Part shown: in pieces, positions 1 to 10,837 of the stretch
Position numbering within the stretch: the first letter of the stretch is position 1
How the letters are laid out: every line of letters starts with the position of its first letter
Assembly (NCBI GenBank): GCA_023212645.1
Contig: JALBYC010000005.1
Span: 558,001 to 622,000, forward strand
Source of the DNA: Farysia itapuensis
Lineage: Eukaryota > Basidiomycota > Ustilaginomycetes > Ustilaginales > Ustilaginaceae
Length of the DNA: 64,000 bases
Direction of reading: 5' to 3'
The notes under the pieces: generated by a model
Seen by the model: only the letters and a program-made list of their open reading frames with translations
What the model was told of the DNA's origin: nothing
Database searches by the model: none
Position numbers and translations under genes: made by a program

Positions 1-187
1 CTTTGTTAGGCCGACACACGTGATTTTTTCGACGCAACGCGCTTTCAGTGTTAGGGCGACAAAAATCTCCACTTGTTTCAATTGTTTCTTGTTCCTTTAC
101 GACTTTTTGTTTGGGCTGAGTACTCCACGTACCTTACCACCACCGCCTCTTTTGGACCCTGCGTCGCCGAACAGCTTTTTGCCCCTC

Positions 188-2494
188 ATGTTCATGCTCA
201 AGAGCCTGTTTGGCAAGATCTGGGGAGATGCCAACAACCAGGAGCTCATTCAGATCCCATCTGGCTCCCTCTATCTTGTACGCCCAAATGGTCCTCAGGG
301 GTCCCGTGAGTGCATCTACGAGGATGCTGTGCTTGCCGTCCGCCGGACTACAACCGAATTCCACTACCAGCTCGTCGCCACGAAAGCCTTCCAAGATTCC
401 CAAACCGAACTTGTGGATCAGGAGGACGACTATGAAGACGAGCGCGCTTTTCTCATCGATCAGACCCTTGACTTCCGTTTGTCAAAGCGTGGCAAGGAGC
501 GCACCATTGTCTGGCGAGACTTTGACGGCGATGAAGACGACTTGCTTGAATTCGTCATCGACACAAAGCAGGTCAACGAGGTAACAATGACCATCTTTGA
601 TATCACCTACATGCAGTGCGTGTACGAGCACGCCTTCAGGACGAGTCACGAGAAGGCCACCGAGGAAGACTTGGAACAGCTGCGTTTCAAGGACGAAGCT
701 GAGCAACGAGTCCAGCGACGACGCCAGGAGGTACTCGAAAAGAAACTCGAGACAGCTGGCGTAGGCTCTTCGTCGACTGCTGCGCCGGAACCTGCTACCA
801 GAAAGCCACATCAGCCAACGATCGCGCCTACAGCAGATACAGCCGGCCCAGGTATCGAAGATCATGCTGTCGTGTTCGCGGCAAGCGCTGATCTGTATCT
901 CTACGATACCAACTCGGGCCTATTCCTTGTGCAGGAGAAGAAAGTAGATGTCAATGTCATCGAAGCCGGTCGTTTTCTTTTCTGGCTTTCCATCAAAGGC
1001 GCTGACAAGCTCTGGCTGGCGCAAAAGGTAGAGTCGGACATGAACATGAACTTTTCACCCGAAAACGCATCCGCTGTATGGAACTACTTTACCGACGATC
1101 GTCAGTGCTTCTCATGGCTGCTCCGCTTCGCTGACAAAGACGGATACTCCTACTTTCAGAAGGGGTTCAGCAAGGTCATGTACGAAACGCACAACGAAGA
1201 GTCGTGGGGCAAAGCCAAGCAGAACGATCGCGAATATCTCGAGACGGCGTACGAGCAGGGCGAACCCATGGACGTGGACGAAATCAGCGAAAGCGAGGGC
1301 GGTGACGAATCGGTTCGCACTGCAAACGAGCCCGAAGACGACGAAGACGAAGAAGAAGTTGCTGCTGGTCTCGACACCAGTACCAATGCTGCTTGGGGAG
1401 ACGACGATCTCAAGCCATTGATTGCTGGTAAACAAGATGTCAATTCACTGCTCGCTGTGGGATACAAATTCGACCGCTCCTTTGTAGCTCGCGGTGATAA
1501 GATCGGTGTGTTCAGACACACGGAGGACAACAAGCTCGAATTCGACACCACTATCAACAATGTTGCGACTCCAAGTGGCAAAGGTTTCCGTCCACTCAAA
1601 ATGATGCTGCACAATCAGGATGCGCAAATGGTGATGATGGACCCTTCCAACGAGCATGCCGTGTTCAACATGGACCTCGAATACGGCAAGATTGTGGAAG
1701 AGTGGAAGGTGCACGACGACGTCCAGGTCAACAATGTCGTGCCAGACAACAAGTACGCCCAGATGACGGCTGAAAAGACGATGATTGGCCACAGTCACAA
1801 TGGCATCTACCGCATTGACCCGAGATTGGCTGGTAACAAGCTTGTCGATGCACAGTTCAAGCAGTATGCTTCCAAGAACGACTTTTCCGTTGCCGCCACC
1901 GACGGCAAGGGCCGTCTCGCCGTTGCCTCCAACAAAGGTGATATTCGACTATTCGACCAGATCGGCAAGAACGCCAAAACCGCGTTGCCAGCGCTGGGCG
2001 ACCCGATTATCGGCATTGATGTGTCTGCGGACGGACGATATATTATCGCAACCTGCAAGACGTATCTGTTGCTCATTGACACGCTAATCGGTTCAGGACG
2101 TTACCAGGGTCAGCTGGGCTTCGATCGCGCTTTCCCCGTCGACGCTAAGCCACAACCCAAGCGGCTCACCCTCAAGCCCTCACACGTTGCTTACATGGGC
2201 GCCGAGGTCTCGTTCACTCCAGCGCGCTTCAACACGGGATCAGATTCGGAAACGTCAATAGTGACAAGTACGGGACCCTACGTCGTTAGCTGGAGCTTCA
2301 AGAACGTCAAGCGCGGAGAATATGGCTCATATGTTCTCAAGCGCTATGGTGGCGAAGTCATCTCGGACGAGCACACCTACGGCTCAGATCAAGCCATTGT
2401 CGTTGCATTCGAGCACGATGTACAGATGGCCAAGCGCAGTCAGCTGCTGAAACCCACGAGGAAATCGTTGGCGCCCGCCAACTTTGGTCGCTAA
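188..2494 (+). CDS. VID27: VID27-family protein (vacuolar import and degradation 27)
   Basis: This is a 768-residue intronless ORF from the ATG at 188. The frame is open further upstream, but only from a GTG, and the residues there look non-coding. The N-terminus (FMLKSLFGKIWG, then IQIPSGSLYLVRP and ECIYEDAVLAVR) matches the start of fungal VID27. A PH-like middle part, a very acidic linker (DDEDEEEV near residue 370) and a C-terminal beta-propeller-like half (IIGIDVSADGRYIIATC) follow in the usual order. In yeast VID27 is a cytoplasmic protein linked genetically to vacuolar import and degradation of gluconeogenic enzymes; its biochemistry is unclear. Family assignment is firm and the function is by homology only. 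Confidence 0.9.
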   Translation: MFMLKSLFGKIWGDANNQELIQIPSGSLYLVRPNGPQGSRECIYEDAVLAVRRTTTEFHYQLVATKAFQDSQTELVDQEDDYEDERAFLIDQTLDFRLSKRGKERTIVWRDFDGDEDDLLEFVIDTKQVNEVTMTIFDITYMQCVYEHAFRTSHEKATEEDLEQLRFKDEAEQRVQRRRQEVLEKKLETAGVGSSSTAAPEPATRKPHQPTIAPTADTAGPGIEDHAVVFAASADLYLYDTNSGLFLVQEKKVDVNVIEAGRFLFWLSIKGADKLWLAQKVESDMNMNFSPENASAVWNYFTDDRQCFSWLLRFADKDGYSYFQKGFSKVMYETHNEESWGKAKQNDREYLETAYEQGEPMDVDEISESEGGDESVRTANEPEDDEDEEEVAAGLDTSTNAAWGDDDLKPLIAGKQDVNSLLAVGYKFDRSFVARGDKIGVFRHTEDNKLEFDTTINNVATPSGKGFRPLKMMLHNQDAQMVMMDPSNEHAVFNMDLEYGKIVEEWKVHDDVQVNNVVPDNKYAQMTAEKTMIGHSHNGIYRIDPRLAGNKLVDAQFKQYASKNDFSVAATDGKGRLAVASNKGDIRLFDQIGKNAKTALPALGDPIIGIDVSADGRYIIATCKTYLLLIDTLIGSGRYQGQLGFDRAFPVDAKPQPKRLTLKPSHVAYMGAEVSFTPARFNTGSDSETSIVTSTGPYVVSWSFKNVKRGEYGSYVLKRYGGEVISDEHTYGSDQAIVVAFEHDVQMAKRSQLLKPTRKSLAPANFGR

Positions 2495-2712
2495 TTGCTC
2501 TGCTGCACACATGATACCAGTCCCCATCCCCCTATAGTCTCCCCCTCGCTCGTGTAATAGTAGTTCACCAATACCAAACTTTTTGCTAGACTGTTGAGGG
2601 CGTTTCACGAATATCGGAAATCGGATTTCAGGCCCAACTTGACGGAGTCGTCCTTGAGATTTTGACTTATGCAAAACGTCAACAGCCATCAAGCGTTGAT
2701 CCGGTCGTAACG

Positions 2713-3762
2713 ATGGCGCGAAACCAAGAGAAAGCGCAGTCAATGCTGTTCCGGTTCCGAGAGGCTCAAGCGTCATCCTTGGGCCTCGGAAGTAGCAAGA
2801 ACATGCGCCGTCCAAGGTTGGCTTCGTCAGTAACTTCGCTCAAGGAGTGCGAAAAGTGGCGCGGAGAGATACTGCGCGAGATCTCACGCAAGGTGTCCAA
2901 GATTCAGGACTTTGGGCTTACAGACTACGAGGTCCGCGATATCAATGACGAAATCAACAAGTTGCTAAGGGAAAAGTACCACTGGGAGAACCAGATTCTG
3001 GCGCTAGGGGGTGCGAATTACAAGCGGGGCGTGCCGAGCATGCTCGACGACTCTGGAAGAGAGGTGCGCGGTACAAAGGGGTACAAGTACTTTGGCCGTG
3101 CCAAGGATCTCCCCGGTGTCAAAGAGCTCTTTGCGAGAGCAGCACAGGACCAGGACGACGAGCAGCAAGAAGATGCCCGTCTGGCGAAATTCCGTCGCTT
3201 TGAGAATCTTCCGGCAGAATACTACGGTGACTTCGATGAAGACGACGGTGTTCTGCTAGCGGAAGAAGCACGAAACGAAGAAGCAGAATGGCGGGAACAC
3301 TACATAGACGTGCTTCAGAGATTACGGCCCAACGAAGAAGGTGACACCGACGACATCAGCATACCCGACATACCCAGGCGAAAACCCGAAGCTCTCAAAG
3401 CCACAATCCAGGCCTTTCAATCCCACTTTTCACTCCAGTACTCTGATCCAACAGCAGCAGCGGTCGCTGACGAAGACGAGGAAACAGGTGCCGATGCGCC
3501 ATCCAACACGAAACGCAAGTCTGCAGCGGCACCAGCAGAAAAGTCTAAAGACTCGGCCAAACGTCTCAAGACCAAGTCTGGCCAGGCCGTCACCGCTACT
3601 GTGTCACCGTCAGAAGAGCCAGCAGAAGGCTCCGTCTCGTATTCAATCTTCGACGCGAGCGATCTGGCGCCAACACCTGTGCCAGACCGTGCTGCCATCG
3701 AGAAAATGATCCTGCAGGCAAAGAAGCGTCAGCTCCGAAAGGAATACATCGAAACTTCATGA
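2713..3762 (+). CDS. ISY1: Pre-mRNA-splicing factor ISY1
   Basis: The ORF encodes 349 residues starting MARNQEKAQSMLFRFREAQ, the diagnostic N-terminus of ISY1. The ATG at 2713 is preferred over the open frame upstream because family homology begins exactly there. The conserved block continues with CEKWRGEILREISRKVSKIQ and LRDKYHW-like residues (LREKYHWENQILALGG). The C-terminal third is acidic and lysine-rich and ends in a short helix (KKRQLRKEYIETS). ISY1 belongs to the Prp19-associated (NTC) complex of the catalytic spliceosome and affects fidelity of the first step. It is convergent with the eL18 gene downstream. Confidence 0.95.
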   Translation: MARNQEKAQSMLFRFREAQASSLGLGSSKNMRRPRLASSVTSLKECEKWRGEILREISRKVSKIQDFGLTDYEVRDINDEINKLLREKYHWENQILALGGANYKRGVPSMLDDSGREVRGTKGYKYFGRAKDLPGVKELFARAAQDQDDEQQEDARLAKFRRFENLPAEYYGDFDEDDGVLLAEEARNEEAEWREHYIDVLQRLRPNEEGDTDDISIPDIPRRKPEALKATIQAFQSHFSLQYSDPTAAAVADEDEETGADAPSNTKRKSAAAPAEKSKDSAKRLKTKSGQAVTATVSPSEEPAEGSVSYSIFDASDLAPTPVPDRAAIEKMILQAKKRQLRKEYIETS

Positions 3763-4102
3763 CATAGGCTCAATCGCTACCACAAAGCTTAGTGCACAGT
3801 CATAGACAGTTGGAAGCAATTGATTTTGGGCTATGCAGAGTGCATGTATGATGGGAGCTAGGTAGGGGAGGGACAATGATGTGTTTTTGGTGAAAACAGA
3901 AAAATACAAGAGAGTGTTAAAGACGTAGGCATGTTTTTGAATCAGGTGTGAAGACTAGAACGGCAGTCGACAAAACTCCCTCCCCTGTGAGGTGGAATTG
4001 TGATACCAAAGTCTGTCGACTAGCCGTCCAGAGACACGCCGACATGCCAAGAAAGGGAGGATGAGAAACACGAGTCTAATATGTTCGCCAGAAGCGAGCA
4101 CT
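3763..4102. other. Convergent intergenic region (ISY1 / RPL18 3' ends)
   Basis: This 340 bp holds the 3' flanks of two convergent genes. I see no ORF, RNA gene or repeat in it. Confidence 0.6.
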
Positions 4103-5023
4103 TTAGACCTTGAATCCACGAGAAGCACGCTTGCCACGAGCCTTCTCGAACTTGCGGCCCTTGGATCGGATGTAGGGCTTCTTGTTCTTGTGCGGGCCGA
4201 AACCGAAGTGCTTGACAGCCTCACGGGCGTTCTTGGGGCCACGGATAAGGACAGTGTTGGAGCCGGTGGGGGCACGAGTGGCGAGCTGGTCAAGGGTGAT
4301 GCACTCACCGCCGGCAGCCTCGATTCTCTCGCGGGCAGTGTTGGTGAATCGGAGCGCGGCAATGGAGAGCTTGGGCAGGTCCAGAACTCGGTTGTCGTCA
4401 GTGATGGCGCCGACAACGACAACGGTTTTGGGGGTCTCGGAAGCAGAGGCAGCAACACCACCCTGGTTCTTGGTCAAGTAGATGACGCGAGACACTGAGA
4501 CCGGAGGTCGGTTCATCTTGGACATAAACAGTCGTCGCAAGACGGCCTTGTTGAATCGGCTGTCAGTTCGGCGGGCAAGGAATCGGTAGAGCTTGACCAA
4601 GAGCAGGAGGTAAGGGTCCTGGCTCTTGGGGGCGGTACGCTGACCGTTCTTGACGTGCTTCTTCGCAATGTCGATACCCTATAGTAAGAAGAGAAGCAAG
4701 TCAGCAATCTATACTACATGCATTGCTGGTTCGTGTACGCTTCCTCCAGAGACATATCGCGAGTATGCTGGCGAAATGCGCGCGAAGCCGAGCGGACGTT
4801 GTGCAATCGCAATCGGCAGTTTGATGCAGTAGGCTGAGGTGCAAGGGTCGATAACAGAATGCCGCTTGTTTGTTGCTCTCTGTGCATTGACTCTGCCCCA
4901 AACTCGTTACCTCCCTGCCTTCAGAGTTCTCTGTCGAAAGCTCCGTTCATCTGCCATGCTGCCGAGGCTGTTGTCGACGGAACTGGGTGCGATTGTACAC
5001 GAGAAGACGGCGTGACTTACCAT
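4103..5023 (-). CDS. RPL18: 60S ribosomal protein eL18
   Basis: Two exons: 5023-5021 (only the start codon ATG) and 4678-4103. The 342-nt intron between them has donor GTAAGT directly after ATG and an acceptor reading ACTATAG. The product is 192 residues ([20 protein letters not shown]...), with [18 protein letters not shown] and the basic tail [18 protein letters not shown] typical of eL18, a large-subunit ribosomal protein. The intron is four to six times longer than the others in this window, as is common for fungal ribosomal-protein genes. It shares a promoter of about 307 bp with the divergent TRA2-like gene, whose intron also follows its ATG. Confidence 0.95.
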
Positions 5024-5330
5024 TTTGATGCACTGCGATGTAGAGGTGAGGGTCGAGTCGAAGAGCAGGGCGAATTCTCAGCTGGTAGTTGGAATTCGCA
5101 ACTCTGACTTGCCCTTCGGTCCCGCCACTGTTCCAAAAATCGGCCGAGCTTTATCAACTGGCACGTGATGGAATTTGCTTGATCTGACAATTGTGAATGT
5201 TGTCGCAGATCGGGAATTGCAACAAGTGAGATCTGCCCGAGATCCGACTCAGATCGGTAGAACTTCAGATCACTTCTGGGTTCCTTGCAGCTCCACGGCT
5301 TCTCAACCATCCACCAATAATTTGTTCATA
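5024..5330. promoter_or_regulatory. Divergent promoter between RPL18 and the TRA2-like gene
   Basis: The 307 bp between the two start codons must hold both promoters, since the genes run apart. It contains repeated GATC-rich words (CAGATCGG, GAGATCTG, CCGAGATCCG, CAGATC around 5207-5272). I cannot assign a named factor site. Confidence 0.5.
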
Positions 5331-6089
5331 ATGGTACGTTACCCGCTAAACTTCAACTCAGCAAACACACACTGACACTCCTCAATTCTGCCATAGGATC
5401 GTGACATTGATATGGACCAAGCACAGGAGACACGTGGTCGATCGCGATCGCGCACGCCCATTCCAGAGGCAAAAGACAGATCTGCGACCCCAGTTGGTCA
5501 TGGATGGGACACTGATGTAGACGTTGCGCCTCGCGTCGATCGACCTCGATCGCCGCCTCCTGCTTCCTACGACCGAGACGATCGTGACCGTTCTTCGCCG
5601 CCTGCTCGTTTCGACCGACGAGACCGGGACCGATCGCCGCCGCCTGCTCGTTCCGAGCGACGCACTCCTCCGCCACCGGTCAAGTCCAAATACGCGCCTC
5701 GACCTGGTGAGGTCGAACCGACCAAGGTTCTCGGTGTCTTTGGTCTTTCCATTCGCACTGTAGAGGCTGATCTTCAGGATGAATTCGACCGCATCGCTCC
5801 TGTTGAAAAGGTTGTTGTCGTGTACGACGCGCGCACCAGTCGTTCTCGGGGCTTTGGCTTCGTCACAATGGCAGACGTTGATGGTGCCAAGGCTGCAATC
5901 GATGCTCTGAACGGCAAAGATCTGCACGGACGAAGGATCCGAGTCGATTACTCCGTTACCCACAAGCCACATCAGCCCACTCCAGGTATCTACAAAGGTG
6001 ACCCCAGACCTGATGACAGATACTCTAGTCGCGGTCCTCCTAGGAGCTTCGGCGGTCCTCCGCCTCCCCGTGGCGGCTATGGAGACCGT

Positions 6090-6121
<32 letters not shown>

Positions 6122-6473
6122 TCGCTATGGAGACCGATACAGCGGAGGAGGTGGCCGGGGCGACTTCGATCGTCCTCCCCCTTCTTACCGTGACCGTGAA
6201 CCTTATGGAGGCGGTCGACGAGACTATGGAGGAGCTGACTCTCGAGACGACTGGAGACGACGTTCACCGCCTCCTCGACGAGACCGACGAAGCCCAAGTC
6301 CAGTTCGTCGTAGAGGAGGAAGCCGATACTCCCGCTCGCCTAGCCCTCGTCGAGGTGGAGACCGCTATGGCGGTCGCGACGACCGTGTCCCGCCCCCCTC
6401 GAGGAGTCGTCAGGGAAGCCATCTAGACAGCCCGCCGCGTGGCAGCAACGTCGAGCCCAGCCGCTTCTACTAA
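5331..6473 (+). CDS. TRA2: Transformer-2-like SR splicing factor (single RRM)
   Basis: Exon 1 (5331-5333) is only the ATG. A 63-nt intron with donor GTACGT, branch site CACTGAC and acceptor CCATAG leads to exon 2 (5397-6473), giving 359 residues beginning MDRDIDMDQ. An RS/RD-rich N-terminal arm precedes one RRM (about residues 105-190) with RNP2-like VLGVFGLS and RNP1 RGFGFVTM. The linker HKPHQPTPGIYKG closely matches the linker after the RRM of metazoan Tra2. The C-terminus is Gly/Asp/Arg-rich, with a GDR tandem repeat, then RS-rich. It should bind exonic enhancers and assist splice-site choice in the nucleus. Confidence 0.88.
6081..6124 (+). repeat. 9-bp tandem repeat encoding Gly-Asp-Arg units
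   Basis: Near-perfect copies of GGAGACCGC/T run in frame inside the TRA2-like gene and encode consecutive GDR units; looser copies continue to about 6140. The nearly identical DNA units suggest recent slippage or unequal exchange. Confidence 0.8.
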
Positions 6474-7001
6474 TGATAAGGCGGACGTCCTCTCGTCTCA
6501 ACCTCAAAAATATGCTTAGTATCACGATTTCCTCTCAAGACCCGTAGACTCCTCAACATTCTACTTTACCTTTTGCCCGTGTGATGTCCTCAAAATCTAT
6601 TTCCAAGTTCACTCAAACATAGATCAAGTCTGCCAGTCTATGGCGAGTTTCAAGCGACGAAGGCTAGAAGGTACAAGGTTGCACAAGAACAAGGCTTTCT
6701 TGTCCAATGAGGTTGCAAGACACGTCTACGCAAGTATTGTGGCGTATTAAATTGCTTGCAAGACGAAGTAAGAGCAAGCACACGCTCGACATTTGAGAAA
6801 TCAGTAGGTAAGTTGTACTCGTCAACATGTTCCAGTTCGGTAAGTGAAGGCAATGTAGCATGAACGAGTAGCTTGTTTAATGCGAAACGTTGCTCGGGGT
6901 ATACGACCTGGACAGCCAGGTTTGGATGCATGTCTGTAACCATGAGCTTGTTCTGCAACAAACTCTGGCAATGAGAGACACCCGATGTGAGCTCTGGTAG
7001 T
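6474..7001. other. Convergent intergenic region, no gene seen
   Basis: The 528 bp between the stop codons of the TRA2-like gene and DPH4 contains only short non-conserved reading frames. I see no tRNA, repeat or recognisable coding exon. Confidence 0.5.
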
Positions 7002-7484
7002 CTATGCTTCTGAATCGTACCGGACGCGAATGACTTCTGAGCAGCCGCTGCATCCGATAAGCTCGACCAAGTCATGCACTTGATCTTCGTCAATGGTGTA
7101 GGATGAGCCGCACCTACACGGGTATGTGAACTGCATGGTTGCAGTGCCCGTCTCGGACGGCAAGAACGCTTCAAAATCCACCGTGGCTGAAATGCGTGGT
7201 TGATTAGCTGATGATGCCGATGCGGACAGAGAAAGCTTGTGGTCGTACTGAGCGCGCAGAACATCATCACTGAGCGTGACGTACGCTTGATTGATCCGGC
7301 GAATGACATCGGCGCCAGAGTCCACCTGGAGCGACGTTGTGCTTCCCCTCAGCTGTTGGAGCTTGTCCGGATGGTAGCGTCGCACATGTTCAAGATAGGC
7401 AGCACGAATCTCGGCCGTACTGGCTGATGTCTTGACACCGAGCACAGCGTAGAGCGACGCTCCAGTCAGACTCCCGCCATGCAT
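7002..7484 (-). CDS. DPH4: DPH4 / DNAJC24-type J-domain protein, diphthamide synthesis
   Basis: The 160-residue protein starts MHGGSLTGASLYAVLGV. A J domain (about residues 10-75) with the HPD motif (RRYHPDKLQ) is followed by a DPH-type (CSL) zinc finger: YPCRCGSSYTI, then IGCSGCSEVIRV. This order defines DPH4/JJJ3, which acts with DPH1-DPH3 in the first step of diphthamide formation on elongation factor 2. The frame is open upstream to an ATG at 7631, adding a hydrophobic stretch, but family members begin close to the J domain, so 7484 is preferred. Confidence 0.9.
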   Translation of the reverse strand: MHGGSLTGASLYAVLGVKTSASTAEIRAAYLEHVRRYHPDKLQQLRGSTTSLQVDSGADVIRRINQAYVTLSDDVLRAQYDHKLSLSASASSANQPRISATVDFEAFLPSETGTATMQFTYPCRCGSSYTIDEDQVHDLVELIGCSGCSEVIRVRYDSEA

Positions 7485-7780
7485 GCCAGCTGACACCCTG
7501 TGCGCGCTCAGCCTCTCTTGTTCAGGCTCAGAATGGGAAATGTCGAGAAGCGAAGCGACATGACAAAAAAATAAGAGCGAAATTGAGAACCGTGAATTCT
7601 CCACGGCTTTGCATTTTACACCGCTCAGCATCTCACCTCGACTTTATCAGTGAAAGCACTTTACGAGGCTTCTAGATCAGAAGTTTGTCCAGAGCCCGAC
7701 TCACTCAACGTTATCGTTGGCCCAATTCACAAGAAGCAACACCAGGTGCAGAAAGAGGTTTTATTGGCGGTGAGGTGCAT

Positions 7781-8941
<1,161 letters not shown>

Positions 8942-9397
8942 GGGTGCAATGGTGGCAGCTGCTGGGATAGGATGGGCGTCGATGAAGAAGAACCGACAAT
9001 TATCGAGAGTGCCAAACGGAACACAACGGGTGTTTCCTCGTTCCCTTTTTTTCCTTTTCTTTTTTGAAAAGCAGAAGAACCAAGTTACTTTTGGTATTTG
9101 AATCTTTGCCAAGGCCGACGCGACTACGACCGACCCGTGTCCGTGCACGCGTCAACATCTCTGCCAATCGGGCTGAAATTGGCCGAGCGGAACTCTCCGG
9201 TGCAACTCTATCGCCGCACACACCGATTCTTCTCGCTGCCAATGTCTACGCACTTTCTTGTCAACGCGACGATTTTAAAAACGAAAAAACTGATTATCTC
9301 TGTCGGCCAGCCGGATCTTCCCTTGGCCCAGACCTTCTTCGTCCTGTTTTCCCCTCTTGCTACCGAGCCTTCCTTCCTAACCTAGCATCAACTCGCC
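8942..9397. promoter_or_regulatory. Bidirectional promoter of IDH2/IDH1 with inverted CCAAT pair
   Basis: The 456 bp separates the start codons of both NAD-IDH subunits. CCAAT at 9164-9168 and ATTGG (CCAAT on the minus strand) at 9178-9182 lie 9 bp apart in the centre, about 216-222 bp from each ATG. A third CCAAT is at 9239-9243. CCAAT boxes are bound by the HAP (NF-Y) complex, a known activator of respiratory and TCA genes in fungi; its action here is inferred. Confidence 0.65.
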
Positions 9398-10561
9398 ATG
9401 AACACGCTTCGACAGCTCAACCGAGCTGCCGCTCCGGCACTCAAGCAGGCGACAAAGTCGGGCCTGATTCTTCCCAACGTCCCCCAGCTCTTGCGTCCGG
9501 CGACAACGCTCGCTGCCGGCACACCCAAGATCTCAAAGGGTCCCACCAAGTACGGCGGCGTTTACACCGTCACTCTGGTGCCCGGAGATGGTGTCGGTGT
9601 CGAAATCACTGACTCGGTCAAGGAAATTTTCGAGGCCATGAACGTACCAGTCGAGTGGGAACAGTTCAACGTCTCTGGTGAAACACACGGCTCGGAATCG
9701 CTATTCAAGGAAGCCATGGAATCGCTCAAACGCAACAAGGTCGGACTCAAAGGCATTCTCTTTACCCCTATCGAGACTGGATCGCACAACTCGTGGAACG
9801 TGGCCATGCGACAGCAGCTCGACATCTATGCTTCGCTCGTCATCTGCAAGTCGCTCCCGGGCTACCCTACCCGACACAAGGACGTTGACTTTGCTATCAT
9901 TCGTGAAAACACTGAAGGTGAATACTCCGGTCTCGAGCACTCATCTTACCCTGGTGTGGTTGAGTCGCTCAAGATCTCGACTCGAGCAAAGGCCGAGCGC
10001 ATCTCGCGATTTGCATTTGACTTTGCCCTCAAGAACGGCCGAAAGCGCGTCACCTGCGTTCACAAGGCCAACATCATGAAGCTCGGAGACGGTCTCTTCC
10101 TCAACACATTCCGCAAGGTGGCCGAAGAGTACAAGTCAAGCGGCATTGACTCCAATGACATGATTGTCGACAACACGTCGATGCAGCTCGTCTCTCGTCC
10201 TCAGCAATTTGATGTCATGGTCATGCCCAACTTGTACGGCAACATTGTCTCCAACATTGGCGCCGCACTCGTCGGTGGTCCCGGTATTGTGCCTGGATGC
10301 AACATTGGTCGCGAATTTGCTCTGTACGAGCCTGGATGTCGTCACGTTGCCAAGGACATCATGGGCACCGACGCTGCTAACCCAGCTGCCATGATCCTCA
10401 GTGCCACCATGATGCTTCGACACCTCGGCCTCGACACCCAGGCCAACCAGATCGCCGAGTCGGTCTACAAGGTCATCTCTGACGGCAAGGTCCGCACTGC
10501 CGACATGGGCGGCAAATCCAAGACCCACGAGTTCACCCAGGCCGTCCTCTCCAACCTCTAG
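9398..10561 (+). CDS. IDH1: NAD-dependent isocitrate dehydrogenase, regulatory-type subunit 1
   Basis: The 387-residue protein starts MNTLRQLNRAAAPALKQ, a basic mitochondrial presequence. It carries [37 protein letters not shown] and NLYGNIVSN. In the last motif the two aspartates found in IDH2 (NLYGDILSD) are asparagines, and the substrate loop is altered (GSHNSWN in place of [12 protein letters not shown] residues). Both changes fit the regulatory, AMP-binding IDH1 subunit of the octamer. It ends in SNL and is followed by about 276 bp before the RTP1 gene. Confidence 0.96.
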   Translation: MNTLRQLNRAAAPALKQATKSGLILPNVPQLLRPATTLAAGTPKISKGPTKYGGVYTVTLVPGDGVGVEITDSVKEIFEAMNVPVEWEQFNVSGETHGSESLFKEAMESLKRNKVGLKGILFTPIETGSHNSWNVAMRQQLDIYASLVICKSLPGYPTRHKDVDFAIIRENTEGEYSGLEHSSYPGVVESLKISTRAKAERISRFAFDFALKNGRKRVTCVHKANIMKLGDGLFLNTFRKVAEEYKSSGIDSNDMIVDNTSMQLVSRPQQFDVMVMPNLYGNIVSNIGAALVGGPGIVPGCNIGREFALYEPGCRHVAKDIMGTDAANPAAMILSATMMLRHLGLDTQANQIAESVYKVISDGKVRTADMGGKSKTHEFTQAVLSNL

Positions 10562-10837
10562 CTGCATAATTTAGAAAGGCAGCGTCTCTTCTTTAGCATG
10601 TCTTCTCTGGCAAAACCCAATTCCCGCCCTGTACATCATTCTTTGCCCTCTCCATGCCGTTGATTCATGCACAACAGACTATTCTATGTTGACCGAATTG
10701 TGAACGCAAGCCTATGTCGGAGAGAAGGGTGCAAAACAAGGGAGGTTTGAGAGCGTGACGCTAGGCCGCTTTGCACATTTGTAGTACAGAGTGGAGGCAC
10801 AAAGCTTCCAATCAAAAATTAATCAAACGGTGGTTTG

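Noticed and set aside
4679..5020. Possible C/D-box snoRNA in the long RPL18 intron
   Set aside because: I could not find a convincing C box (RTGATGA) paired with a D box (CTGA) on the sense strand.
6081..6140. Short tandem repeats considered as a repeat array
   Set aside because: Units are 9 bp, in frame and coding for GDR, so this is a coding minisatellite and not CRISPR.
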